Shown piece after piece: positions 1 through 5,699 of a stretch of DNA of 5,699 bases. The translations under genes and the position numbers were made by a program. Source of the DNA: Methanobacteriota archaeon (GTDB lineage Archaea; Thermoplasmatota; Thermoplasmata; RBG-16-68-12); the NCBI GenBank assembly GCA_005878665.1, contig VBLR01000032.1, positions 1 through 5,699 on the forward strand, written 5' to 3'. Below the pieces are notes generated by a model, which did not search any database, was not told the origin of the DNA, and saw nothing but the letters and a program-made list of their open reading frames with translations. Within the stretch, counting starts at the first letter, position 1. Every line of letters starts with the position of its first letter.

Positions 1-675
1 CGCCAGTTGGTCGCGGGTCATCTCATGGTCGGGCTCATCGGCACACGCCAGCTGCGTGTAACACCCTTCGACCCTGATCCCTTTGGCCAGCAGGCGGTCC
101 AGCAGCATCGGCACGTCCTGGGGAAACACGCCCAGCCGCGTCATGCCGGTGTCCACCTTGAGGTGGACCGGAGGGACGGCACCCACGTGCTGGAGCGCGA
201 TCTCCGCCATTTCCGCGGACGTGATGCTGATGCTCAGCCGATGGGCCGCAGCGTCGGCCACCTCACCCGAGGTCAGGCCGCCCAGGACCAGAATGGGCGC
301 GTCGATCCCACCCAACCGGAGTGCGACACCCTCGCCCAGTGTGGCGACGCCCAGCCAGGCCGCGCCGGCTGCCACGGCGGCCCGGCAGACAGGTACGACC
401 CCGTGACCATACGCATCCGCTTTGACCACACTCATCAGCCGGCAGGACCGCGACAGGAGGTGGCGGATGGTCTGGATGTTTCCGGCGATGGCGCCCAGGT
501 CCACCTCCGCCCACGCCCGCAGCGCCGTCGTCTCCGACAATGGCCCCAGTGGCGTCACAACCTCGCGTTTTCGCGCTCCGCCCCGGGCGCGTCTCGCGCG
601 CGCCGAGGATGTCGCGCTCCCACCCGAGCGAGCGCGGGGGCTTCCGCGCCCCCGGTTGGTCCTCATGCGTTCCAC
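1..675 (-). CDS. alr: Alanine racemase, N-terminal part (3' end cut by window edge)
   Basis: Pyridoxal-phosphate enzyme that interconverts L- and D-alanine in the cytoplasm, supplying D-Ala for peptidoglycan. About 225 codons are visible. The PLP-lysine motif VVKADAYGHG is present with the lysine at residue 85. The motif HLKVDTGMTRLG (171-182) follows, holding the counterparts of the carbamylated Lys and PLP-contacting Arg of the Geobacillus enzyme (K173, R180). AEVDLGAIAGNI (56-67) is the usual start of the barrel domain. The C-terminal domain with the second catalytic base (Tyr) lies outside the window. I chose the GTG at 673-675 because GGGAGG sits 10 bases upstream; the in-frame ATG at 664-666 is 19 bases from it. 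Family members usually have the PLP Lys near residue 35-40, so ~45 extra Arg/Gly/Ala-rich residues (12 Arg in the first 37) precede the fold. Internal starts, for example the GTG at 556-558, cannot be excluded. Residue 208 is Gln where YTH is usual. The gene is divergent from the next one. The family assignment is firm; the start is less so. Confidence 0.95.
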   Translation of the reverse strand, partial: MERMRTNRGRGSPRARSGGSATSSARARRARGGARKREVVTPLGPLSETTALRAWAEVDLGAIAGNIQTIRHLLSRSCRLMSVVKADAYGHGVVPVCRAAVAAGAAWLGVATLGEGVALRLGGIDAPILVLGGLTSGEVADAAAHRLSISITSAEMAEIALQHVGAVPPVHLKVDTGMTRLGVFPQDVPMLLDRLLAKGIRVEGCYTQLACADEPDHEMTRDQLA

Positions 676-685
676 ATTAGACGGA

Positions 686-691
686 CCTCCC
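686..691 (-). promoter_or_regulatory. Ribosome binding site deciding the alr start
   Basis: Reading the minus strand, GGGAGG lies 10 bases before the GTG at 675. It is the only good Shine-Dalgarno match near the 5' end of the alr frame. It favours the GTG over the ATG four codons later. An in-frame stop (TAA, 742-744) closes the frame upstream. Confidence 0.55.
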
Positions 692-748
692 GCCACCGCC
701 TTGTTGGACGCAGGATCCAAGACCCCCGAACGGGTTGGGGATTAGGGG

Positions 749-778
749 ATAATGGCGCAGCGAGGTATGATGAGTCAA
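749..778 (-). promoter_or_regulatory. Candidate sigma-70-type promoter for alr
   Basis: On the minus strand TTGACT (773-778) matches the -35 consensus at five of six positions. CATTAT (749-754) matches the -10 consensus at four of six, and the spacer is 18 bases. Transcription would start near 742, about 65 bases before the GTG at 675. This rests on sequence inspection only. The -10 box is imperfect, and GC-rich organisms often use poorly conserved promoters. Confidence 0.35.
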
Positions 779-788
779 AGTAGACTCA
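771..788. repeat. Perfect inverted repeat in the divergent alr/nucleotidyltransferase gap
   Basis: TGAGTC (771-776) and GACTCA (783-788) are exact reverse complements separated by six bases. The left arm overlaps the candidate -35 box of alr (773-778). The arrangement resembles an operator for a dimeric repressor or activator that could affect both divergent genes. The arms are short and no further symmetry extends outward, so chance is possible. No regulator gene is visible in the window. Confidence 0.35.
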
Positions 789-860
789 ATCTCAATTTCA
801 GTTGGTCGCGACGTTTCCCTTGATGGGCGTGCTATCCAAATGGCCGTGCTTAGTCGGACC

Positions 861-864
861 GGAG
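861..864 (+). promoter_or_regulatory. Ribosome binding site deciding the start of the nucleotidyltransferase gene
   Basis: GGAG lies seven bases before the GTG at 872. The ATG at 865 is in another frame, so the GTG is the best-supported start for the 558-codon frame. No convincing -35/-10 pair was found for this gene in 745-860. Confidence 0.5.
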
Positions 865-871
865 ATGACAC

Positions 872-2548
872 GTGACGCGCTCTAAGGCCGTCTCTCTTCG
901 ACCAGCGATCGAACACCTGTACAAGGTGTTCGCACATTACCCACTGGTGCAGGCGATGACCGTCTGCGATTGTGGGTGCGTGACCGGGGACGACCTCCTG
1001 CGGATCGCGAGCAAACCTTTGCGCAAACTCACCGCAGGAGATCTGGAACGATATGCTTTCAAGGCGATCACAACATGGGGGGAGGTGCACGATTTCAAAC
1101 ATTTCCTTCCGCGTCTGCTTGAGCTGGCGGCGGAAGCTGGAGAGGTCGGACACACGGCGCCCGAGACACTCCTCCACAAGCTCGCCTTCGGCCAGTGGCG
1201 GACCTGGCCGCGGCCTGAAGTGGAGGCGATTGAGTCGTTCTTTGCGGCCCTTTGGACGGCGCTGTTGAGTTCGTCACCGGACCGCCCGCGCGGGCGGGTG
1301 TGGGATGCTGGCACGTGGTTGACCGCACTGGCGCAAGCGGTGGACGACCTCACGCCTTTTCTTGCGGAGTGGCGTGGTCTCCGTTCCGAGCCATCACTGC
1401 GGCGACTGGCGGACTACCTGGATGACGAGTATCACGACATCATGCTCTACGGAAGGTTGGGCAACCCGCACTGGGGCGACCGGCCAGACCAGATGCGCCA
1501 GGTAATGACGTGGCTGGCAGCCCCTCAGACCTGGCAGCAGCTTGAGTCGGGTCTGGCGGCGGCGCGCACACGTCGGGCTGCGGATGCGATGCGGCGCGGC
1601 CTGGACCGGTTGAGCCGTATTCCGCGCGCCGACCTGCCGACCCGCCCCGAAACCGTGGGCACAGAGATAGACCTTTATGATGTCCAGCGCCGAGTGCCAT
1701 ATCCACTGGTCTTTGCCGCAGTCAGCGGCCCACACCTGTACGGCTTCCCCTCGAAGGACTCGGACTACGACCTGCGCGCGGCGCACGTCCTCCCCGCGAA
1801 TACCGTATTGGGATTGGCGCCGCCTCGAGAGACCATTGAGCTGGCCGCCACGACCGCGTACGGTCGAGTCGAGTTAGTCTCGCACGACGTCGGCAAGTTC
1901 TTCTCACTGATCCTGAAGCGAAATGGGTACGTGTTGGAACAGTTATATTCTCCGCTGGTTGTGAGGAGCAGTCCGGAACATGCAGAGCTGAAAGCGATCG
2001 CCCGCCGGTGTATTACCCGTGGCCACGCGGACCATTACCTGGGGTTCGCCGAGTCGCAGTGGCGCGCCCTCGAATCGAAGGGTCCGCAGATCAAGGTCCT
2101 GCTGCACGTCTTCCGGGTGCTGCTGACCGGCATCCACTTGATGCGGACAGGAGACGTTGAGCCAAACCTCCCCCGGCTGAACCAGGAGTTTCGGCTCTCC
2201 TACCTCGATGATCTTATCGCTCAGAAGGTCGCCGGGGGGGAAGATGCGGTGGTGGGAGCTGCCCGGCTCGAGTTCTTCGAAACCGAATATCTGCGTCTGC
2301 GTGAGGTGCTGGCCGACGCTGCGGCCATCTCGGCCTTGCCCGATACACCCGGAGCCGTAGACGAGCTGAACGACCTCCTGCTCCGATTGCGCCTGCAATC
2401 GCTGCCGGGCGGCCAAAAAGATCGTCGCGGCTCTGAGAGGAGCGGCGGCTCTAAGCGGATCGAGCGACTGATCGCCAACGTCTCGGGAGAATTCGCCTTC
2501 CTCGAGAACATCATGAAGGGATTGCTCGGCGAGAATTCAGATACCTGA
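872..2548 (+). CDS. Two-part protein: uncharacterised Cys-containing N-terminal domain fused to a COG3541/YcgL-like (RlaP-type) nucleotidyltransferase
   Basis: Predicted cytoplasmic protein of 558 residues; no signal peptide or membrane segment is visible. The C-terminal half (about 275-510) reads as a polymerase-beta-fold nucleotidyltransferase. It has VSGPHLYGF (284-292), then DSDYDLR (296-302) with the likely metal-binding pair D298/D300, then VELVSHD (333-339) with E334 or D339 as a possible third acidic ligand. KRNGYVLEQLYSPLVV (349-364) and HYLGFAESQW (388-397), with the helical stretch LLTGIHLMRTG (417-427), are as I recall them from COG3541. The nucleotide and acceptor are unknown; the related RlaP group is linked to RNA repair. 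Residues 1-255 resemble an uncharacterised bacterial protein type that I know only as hypothetical, with a CDCGC cluster (C32, C34, C36), SKPLRKLTAGDLERYAFKA (47-65) and FKHFLPRLLEL (75-85). A Gly/Ser/Arg-rich linker (513-528) precedes a short C-terminal tail. The usual Ser/Ala after the motif glycine is Pro287. The fold call is good; the biological role is not known. Confidence 0.8.
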   Translation: MTRSKAVSLRPAIEHLYKVFAHYPLVQAMTVCDCGCVTGDDLLRIASKPLRKLTAGDLERYAFKAITTWGEVHDFKHFLPRLLELAAEAGEVGHTAPETLLHKLAFGQWRTWPRPEVEAIESFFAALWTALLSSSPDRPRGRVWDAGTWLTALAQAVDDLTPFLAEWRGLRSEPSLRRLADYLDDEYHDIMLYGRLGNPHWGDRPDQMRQVMTWLAAPQTWQQLESGLAAARTRRAADAMRRGLDRLSRIPRADLPTRPETVGTEIDLYDVQRRVPYPLVFAAVSGPHLYGFPSKDSDYDLRAAHVLPANTVLGLAPPRETIELAATTAYGRVELVSHDVGKFFSLILKRNGYVLEQLYSPLVVRSSPEHAELKAIARRCITRGHADHYLGFAESQWRALESKGPQIKVLLHVFRVLLTGIHLMRTGDVEPNLPRLNQEFRLSYLDDLIAQKVAGGEDAVVGAARLEFFETEYLRLREVLADAAAISALPDTPGAVDELNDLLLRLRLQSLPGGQKDRRGSERSGGSKRIERLIANVSGEFAFLENIMKGLLGENSDT

Positions 2549-2757
2549 GTTCTCTCCGGTTAGTCTGGTGGGAGCTTTCAGCTCCAGGAAGTCCACATGG
2601 AGGGCCAACCAGAAGATCCTCGGCTCTAATCGCGCTGCTGGAAGGTGCGGAGGTTCCGGCGGAGTAAATATCGACACAGCAGCCTCGCACATTCATCGCA
2701 ATCTTGTCATGGCCCGGGCAGGGCTGGCTTGTGAAGTCATCCTAAGGGAGGGAAACA
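2549..2757 (+). other. Non-coding leader ahead of the sugar ABC operon
   Basis: These 209 bases separate the nucleotidyltransferase stop from the binding-protein start and hold no supported gene. A small hairpin, GGAGC (2571-2575) with GCTCC (2581-2585) and a five-base loop, has no T-tract and is a poor terminator. TCTAAT at 2625-2630 resembles a -10 box but has no matching -35. The length would accommodate a promoter and an operator for the operon, but I could not pick either out. No riboswitch motif was recognised. Confidence 0.4.
2745..2751 (+). promoter_or_regulatory. Strong ribosome binding site of the sugar-binding protein gene
   Basis: AGGGAGG lies six bases before the ATG at 2758. 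It is the strongest Shine-Dalgarno sequence in the window, in keeping with the high expression usual for solute-binding proteins. It also fixes the start of the signal peptide. Confidence 0.7.
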
Positions 2758-4014
2758 ATGATTCGACACGCTCGAGGGCTCACGGTGTTGAGCCTGCTGG
2801 TTATCCTGGCGCTGGCGCCGTTCAGCTCGGCCGGCGCGGCCATGGGCGGCAAGCTGGAGATCTTCAGCTGGTGGACCGCCGGAGGCGAGGCCGAAGGGCT
2901 GTCAGGCATGTTCAGCGTGTACAAGAAACTCTACCCCGGCGTGGAGATTGTGAACGCGACGGTGGCCGGCGGGGCGGGGACCAACGCCAAGGCCGTGCTG
3001 GCCACCCGCCTGACGGGCGGCGACCCGCCGGATTCGTTCCAAGTCCATGCGGGGCTGGAAGTGCAGAAATACGACCCCGCCGGGTTCCTCGACCCTCTGG
3101 ACGCCATCTTCAAGTCCGAGGGATGGGAGAAAGTCTTTCCCTCCGGCCTGCTGACCCTGCTGCGGTATCAGAGCCATTACTGGTCGGTGCCCGTAAACAT
3201 CCACCGCGCGAACGTGATGTGGTATAGCAAGAAGGTCTTCACCGCCAGTTATCTCACCCCGCCAAAGACATTCGATGAGTTCTTTAAAGTCGCCGATGCG
3301 CTCAAAGCGAAGGGCATCGTCCCCTTCGTGCTCGGCGACAAAGAGGGGTGGGAAGCGGGTCATGCATTTGAGGCCGTCTTGATCGGCACGCTGGGCCCAG
3401 ACGGCTATCGCGGCCTGTGGACCGGCAAGACGCAGTGGACGGACACCCGGGTCACTTCTGCGCTGAACACCTTTAAGAGGATGCTCACGTATACCAACAG
3501 TGATCACGCCGCGCTGACCTGGGATGGCGCCGGGCAGTATCTGATCGACGCCAAGGGCGCCATGGAAATCATGGGCGACTGGGAGAACGGCTGGTTCCAG
3601 TCCAAGAACTATGCCGACTACGGCTGGGCGCCCCCGCCGGGTAATACCGGCGTCTTCGACGCGCTGTCTGACTCGTTCTCCTTGCCCAAGAAGGCTCCCG
3701 ACCGCGAGAACGCCGTGAACTGGCTCAAGGTGGCTGGATCGCGGGCGGGGCAGGAAGCCTTCAATCCCAAGAAGGGCTCCATCTGCGCCCGCACCGACTG
3801 CAACCAGTCGCTGTTCAACGCCTACCTGCAGTCTGCGGCCAAGGACTGGCGCAGCAACGCGCTCGTGCCCAGCGTGATTCATGGCGCCGCATCGTTTGAG
3901 AGCTGGGCGACCCAGTACAAGGACGCCCTGGCGCTGTTCGTGACCAGCGGCGACGTCGCCAAGACGCAGGCCACCCTGCAGGCTGCGTGCAAGGACGCCG
4001 GCGTCTGCAAGTAG
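2758..4014 (+). CDS. Carbohydrate ABC transporter solute-binding protein, glucose/mannose type
   Basis: Periplasmic receptor (SBP_bac_1 family, 418 residues, normal length) that binds sugar and hands it to the permeases encoded just downstream. Residues 1-28 form a signal peptide: basic MIRHARG, a hydrophobic core to about 22, then an Ala-rich end. Cleavage is probably near A27/A28. There is no lipobox cysteine, so a soluble periplasmic form is likely. The mature protein opens with KLEIFSWWTAGGE (32-44). It continues with NATVAGGAGTNAKAVLATR (66-84), GGDPPDSFQVHAG (87-99), WSVPVNIHRANVMWY (142-156), MGDW (272-275), SDSFSLPK (304-311), FNPKKGSICAR (335-345) and VIHGA (373-377). This pattern is as I remember the Thermus thermophilus glucose/mannose-binding protein and the Pseudomonas GtsA group, so glucose or mannose is the best substrate guess. 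All four cysteines (343, 348, 411, 417) are near the C-terminus, perhaps as disulfides. First gene of the operon. Confidence 0.93.
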   Translation: MIRHARGLTVLSLLVILALAPFSSAGAAMGGKLEIFSWWTAGGEAEGLSGMFSVYKKLYPGVEIVNATVAGGAGTNAKAVLATRLTGGDPPDSFQVHAGLEVQKYDPAGFLDPLDAIFKSEGWEKVFPSGLLTLLRYQSHYWSVPVNIHRANVMWYSKKVFTASYLTPPKTFDEFFKVADALKAKGIVPFVLGDKEGWEAGHAFEAVLIGTLGPDGYRGLWTGKTQWTDTRVTSALNTFKRMLTYTNSDHAALTWDGAGQYLIDAKGAMEIMGDWENGWFQSKNYADYGWAPPPGNTGVFDALSDSFSLPKKAPDRENAVNWLKVAGSRAGQEAFNPKKGSICARTDCNQSLFNAYLQSAAKDWRSNALVPSVIHGAASFESWATQYKDALALFVTSGDVAKTQATLQAACKDAGVCK

Positions 4015-4031
4015 AGTCTGTGTAACAGCGA

Positions 4032-4067
4032 GCGGCGAGGCAGTCCGATCACGGGCTGCCTCGCTGC
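4032..4067 (+). promoter_or_regulatory. Strong intercistronic hairpin between binding-protein and permease genes
   Basis: GCGAGGCAG (4035-4043) and CTGCCTCGC (4056-4064) pair perfectly. The stem extends inward by a T-G wobble and two G-C pairs, leaving a six-base loop (4047-4052). It extends outward by a wobble and two G-C pairs, giving about 15 pairs in all. No T-run follows, so it is unlikely to be a complete intrinsic terminator. Its position after the first cistron fits a processing or 3'-protecting hairpin that keeps binding-protein mRNA more abundant than permease mRNA, as known for malE-malF. Pairing is seen directly; the role is inferred. Confidence 0.7.
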
Positions 4068-4087
4068 GCGCTTGGACGGACATCCCC

Positions 4088-5050
4088 GTGGCGCACGAGA
4101 CCGTTCCAGCCCAGATGCAATCGGTCGCCACTCCCCGCATCACCCCGCGGCGGTGGCATCCCAGTGCCGACCGGTTGGCCTCCGTGCTGCTGATCGCGCC
4201 ATCGGTGCTGGCCATTGCGGTGTTCGTGTACGGGTTCATCGCCTTTACCGGGTTTGCCTCGCTCACGAAGTGGAATAGCCTGAGACCCGACTTCACCTTC
4301 GTCGGCCTCGCAAATTACGCCAGGCTGTTCTCCACCGTGCGGTTTCAGATTGATCTGCACAACACCGTGACGTTCACGGTCTTGTTTTTGCTGTTCTGCC
4401 TGACGTTAGGGTTTGGGCTGGCCGTGCTGCTTGACCGTGGAGTCCGCGGCGAAGGGATCTTCCGCAGCATCTTCCTGTTCCCGCTGGCGCTGTCGTTCAT
4501 CGTCACCGGGGTGGTCTGGCGCTGGCTGCTCAACCCCGGAAGCGTGGAGTTGGGCAGTACAGGCGTGAACCTGTTGCTAGAGCGGGTGGGGCTGGGCTTC
4601 CTGAAGTCCGGCTGGTACACGGATCCCGCCATTGGCATCAAGGCCGTCGTCGTCGCGGCCACCTGGCAGCTCTCAGGCTACGTCATGGCGATGTACCTGG
4701 CGGGGCTGCGCGGCATCCCGGAGGAACTGCGTGAAGCCGCGGTTGTGGATGGGGCCAGTGAATTCAAGGTCTACCGGCACATCATCGTACCGCTGCTGCA
4801 CCCCATCACGCTTGGCGCGATGATCATCCTGGGGCACACCTCTCTGAAGATCTTCGATCTGGTCGTGGCGATGACCGGGCCCGGTCCGGGCTTTTCCTCG
4901 GACGTGCCGGCCTTCTTCATGTTCGATACCACGTTCCGCGGCAACTACTTCGCGCAGGGGGCTGGCATCGCCGTGATCCTCCTGATCATGGTGGCCGTGC
5001 TGATCGTGCCCTACCTGGTCTTCAGCCTGCGCACGGAGACGCAGCGATAG
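4088..5050 (+). CDS. Sugar ABC transporter permease, MalF/UgpA/GtsB type
   Basis: Inner-membrane subunit (320 residues) that forms one half of the translocation channel of a type I (maltose-like) sugar importer. Hydrophobic segments at about 30-55, 92-115, 126-146, 185-207, 233-257 and 290-313 give the six membrane spans expected for the family. The cytoplasmic EAA loop that docks the ATPase is clear: EELREAAVVDGASEFKVYR (212-230) leading into IIVPLLHP, with E216 and the D221-G222-A223 core intact. The start is a GTG at 4088 with only a weak purine stretch (GGACGGA, 4074-4080) upstream; the in-frame ATG at 4115 has no better site. The gene lies 73 bases after the binding-protein stop, across the strong hairpin, and 20 bases before the next permease. 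It belongs to the same operon. Substrate specificity comes mainly from the binding protein, so glucose/mannose is inferred from context. Confidence 0.92.
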   Translation: MAHETVPAQMQSVATPRITPRRWHPSADRLASVLLIAPSVLAIAVFVYGFIAFTGFASLTKWNSLRPDFTFVGLANYARLFSTVRFQIDLHNTVTFTVLFLLFCLTLGFGLAVLLDRGVRGEGIFRSIFLFPLALSFIVTGVVWRWLLNPGSVELGSTGVNLLLERVGLGFLKSGWYTDPAIGIKAVVVAATWQLSGYVMAMYLAGLRGIPEELREAAVVDGASEFKVYRHIIVPLLHPITLGAMIILGHTSLKIFDLVVAMTGPGPGFSSDVPAFFMFDTTFRGNYFAQGAGIAVILLIMVAVLIVPYLVFSLRTETQR

Positions 5051-5070
5051 CGGTGCGCGCCGCGGTGCCC

Positions 5071-5699
5071 ATGACCCGTCGCCAGGTTCCCTGGCTGCGC
5101 CCGGTGGCCTATGCCATCCTGGTGGCGGCAGCCCTTTTCTATCTCCTCCCGATTTACGTGCTGGTGATCACCGGGATGAAGAGTTTCGCCGAGGTGAATC
5201 TCTACCGGATGTGGGACCTGCCCAGTCGATTCTCGCTGGACAGTTTCGTGAAAGCCTGGCTGGGGAGCGAGGCTCAGGGGTTCCGGGGGTTGAACCACAA
5301 CTTCTGGAACAGCGTCCGGCTGGCGGTCCCCGCCACGCTGTTGTCGGCCACCCTGGGATCGATGAACGGGTACGTGCTGTCGAAGTGGAGATTCCGCGGC
5401 TCGGACAGCCTCTTTACGCTGATCCTCTTCGGGATGTTCATTCCCTACCAGAGCATCTTGATCCCACTCGTCCAGGTGCTCAGCCGTGTTGGGCTGTACG
5501 GCTCGATCACAGGCTTGATCTTCGTCCACGTCGTGTACGGAATTCCGATTACCACGCTGATCTTCCGGAACTACTACGCCACCGTCCCCGGCGAACTGAT
5601 CGAGGCGGGAAAGATTGACGGCGCGGGCCTGCTGGGCATCTACCGGTCCATCATCTTCCCCATCTCGATGCCGGCGTTCGCGGTGGTGATGATCTGGCA
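5071..5699 (+). CDS. Sugar ABC transporter permease, MalG/UgpE/GtsC type (3' end cut by window edge)
   Basis: Second channel subunit of the importer; 209 codons are visible of a family usually about 270-300 long. Membrane spans are seen near 12-34, 84-104, 113-135 and 144-166, and another begins near 195. The EAA loop is present: ELIEAGKIDGAGLLGIYRS (175-193) leading into IIFPISMP, with E178 and the D183-G184-A185 core. The second Ala of EAA is replaced by Gly180, which is common in this subunit type. Start choice is open. The ATG at 5071 has no clear Shine-Dalgarno sequence. The in-frame GTG at 5053 lies two bases after the preceding stop, which would suit translational coupling, and has GGAG 14 bases upstream. 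A GTG at 5065 is also in frame. Only the last codons, including the final membrane span, are missing. The ATPase gene, if in this operon, would lie beyond the right edge. Confidence 0.9.
   Translation, partial: MTRRQVPWLRPVAYAILVAAALFYLLPIYVLVITGMKSFAEVNLYRMWDLPSRFSLDSFVKAWLGSEAQGFRGLNHNFWNSVRLAVPATLLSATLGSMNGYVLSKWRFRGSDSLFTLILFGMFIPYQSILIPLVQVLSRVGLYGSITGLIFVHVVYGIPITTLIFRNYYATVPGELIEAGKIDGAGLLGIYRSIIFPISMPAFAVVMIW

Noticed and set aside
748..753. GATAAT as a plus-strand -10 box for the nucleotidyltransferase gene
   Set aside because: It matches five of six consensus bases, but no -35-like hexamer lies 15-19 bases upstream and the gene starts about 120 bases later. The same bases fit better as part of the minus-strand alr promoter.
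7..783. A 258-codon open frame on the plus strand across the alr region
   Set aside because: It lies opposite the alr frame, whose translation contains canonical motifs; the plus-strand product is His/Arg/Pro-rich and resembles no family.
2571..2585. GGAGC/GCTCC hairpin downstream of the nucleotidyltransferase gene as a terminator
   Set aside because: The stem has only five pairs and no T-tract follows, so it does not qualify as an intrinsic terminator.
2511..2696. A 61-codon minus-strand frame in the leader region
   Set aside because: It has no Shine-Dalgarno sequence, overlaps the end of the nucleotidyltransferase gene, and shows no domain-like pattern.
2568..3227. A 219-codon plus-strand frame starting in the leader and overlapping the binding-protein gene
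   Set aside because: Most of it is an alternate frame of the binding-protein gene, with low-complexity Gly/Arg content and no good ribosome binding site.
4018..4028. CTGT/ACAG small inverted repeat just after the binding-protein stop
   Set aside because: Four pairs around a three-base loop are expected by chance; the larger hairpin next to it is the meaningful structure.
2902..4296. A 464-codon open frame on the minus strand opposite the sugar-binding protein gene
   Set aside because: It is antisense to a gene with clear family motifs along its whole length and spans the intercistronic hairpin and the permease start. Its translation is Gly/Arg/Val/Ala-rich without recognisable motifs, as expected for an antisense shadow in GC-rich coding DNA.

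Overview
This GC-rich bacterial window holds five protein-coding genes, the two at the edges being cut by the window. One gene reads on the minus strand and four on the plus strand. I see no RNA gene, CRISPR array, insertion sequence or integrase. The organism cannot be named from this stretch. The strong GC bias, the GTG starts and a sugar-binding protein with a cleavable, non-lipoprotein signal peptide fit a GC-rich diderm or Thermus/Deinococcus-like bacterium better than a Firmicute, but this is weak inference.

Left part (1-871). The N-terminal ~225 codons of an alanine racemase (alr) run off the left edge on the minus strand. Its likely start is a GTG at 675, which gives the enzyme an unusual arginine-rich N-terminal extension. 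The gene is divergent from the next one. The ~196-base gap between them carries a plausible alr promoter and a perfect 6+6 inverted repeat over its -35 box.

Middle (872-2757). A 558-residue protein appears to fuse two parts. The N-terminal ~255 residues resemble an uncharacterised bacterial domain with a Cys cluster. The C-terminal half is a predicted nucleotidyltransferase of the COG3541/YcgL (RlaP-like, polymerase-beta fold) group. This is the least understood gene here. A 209-base non-coding leader follows.

Right part (2758-5699). This is the start of a carbohydrate ABC importer operon: a periplasmic glucose/mannose-type solute-binding protein, then a MalF/UgpA-type permease, then a MalG/UgpE-type permease cut by the right edge. 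The binding protein captures sugar outside the membrane and delivers it to the channel formed by the two permeases. The ATPase subunit is not in the window. A very strong hairpin without a T-tract lies between the binding-protein and first permease genes, where differential-expression hairpins occur in other sugar ABC operons.

The clearest items for follow-up are the nucleotidyltransferase fusion with its altered Gly-Ser motif, the intercistronic hairpin, and the divergent regulatory region. I did not find convincing evidence of a wholly new system.
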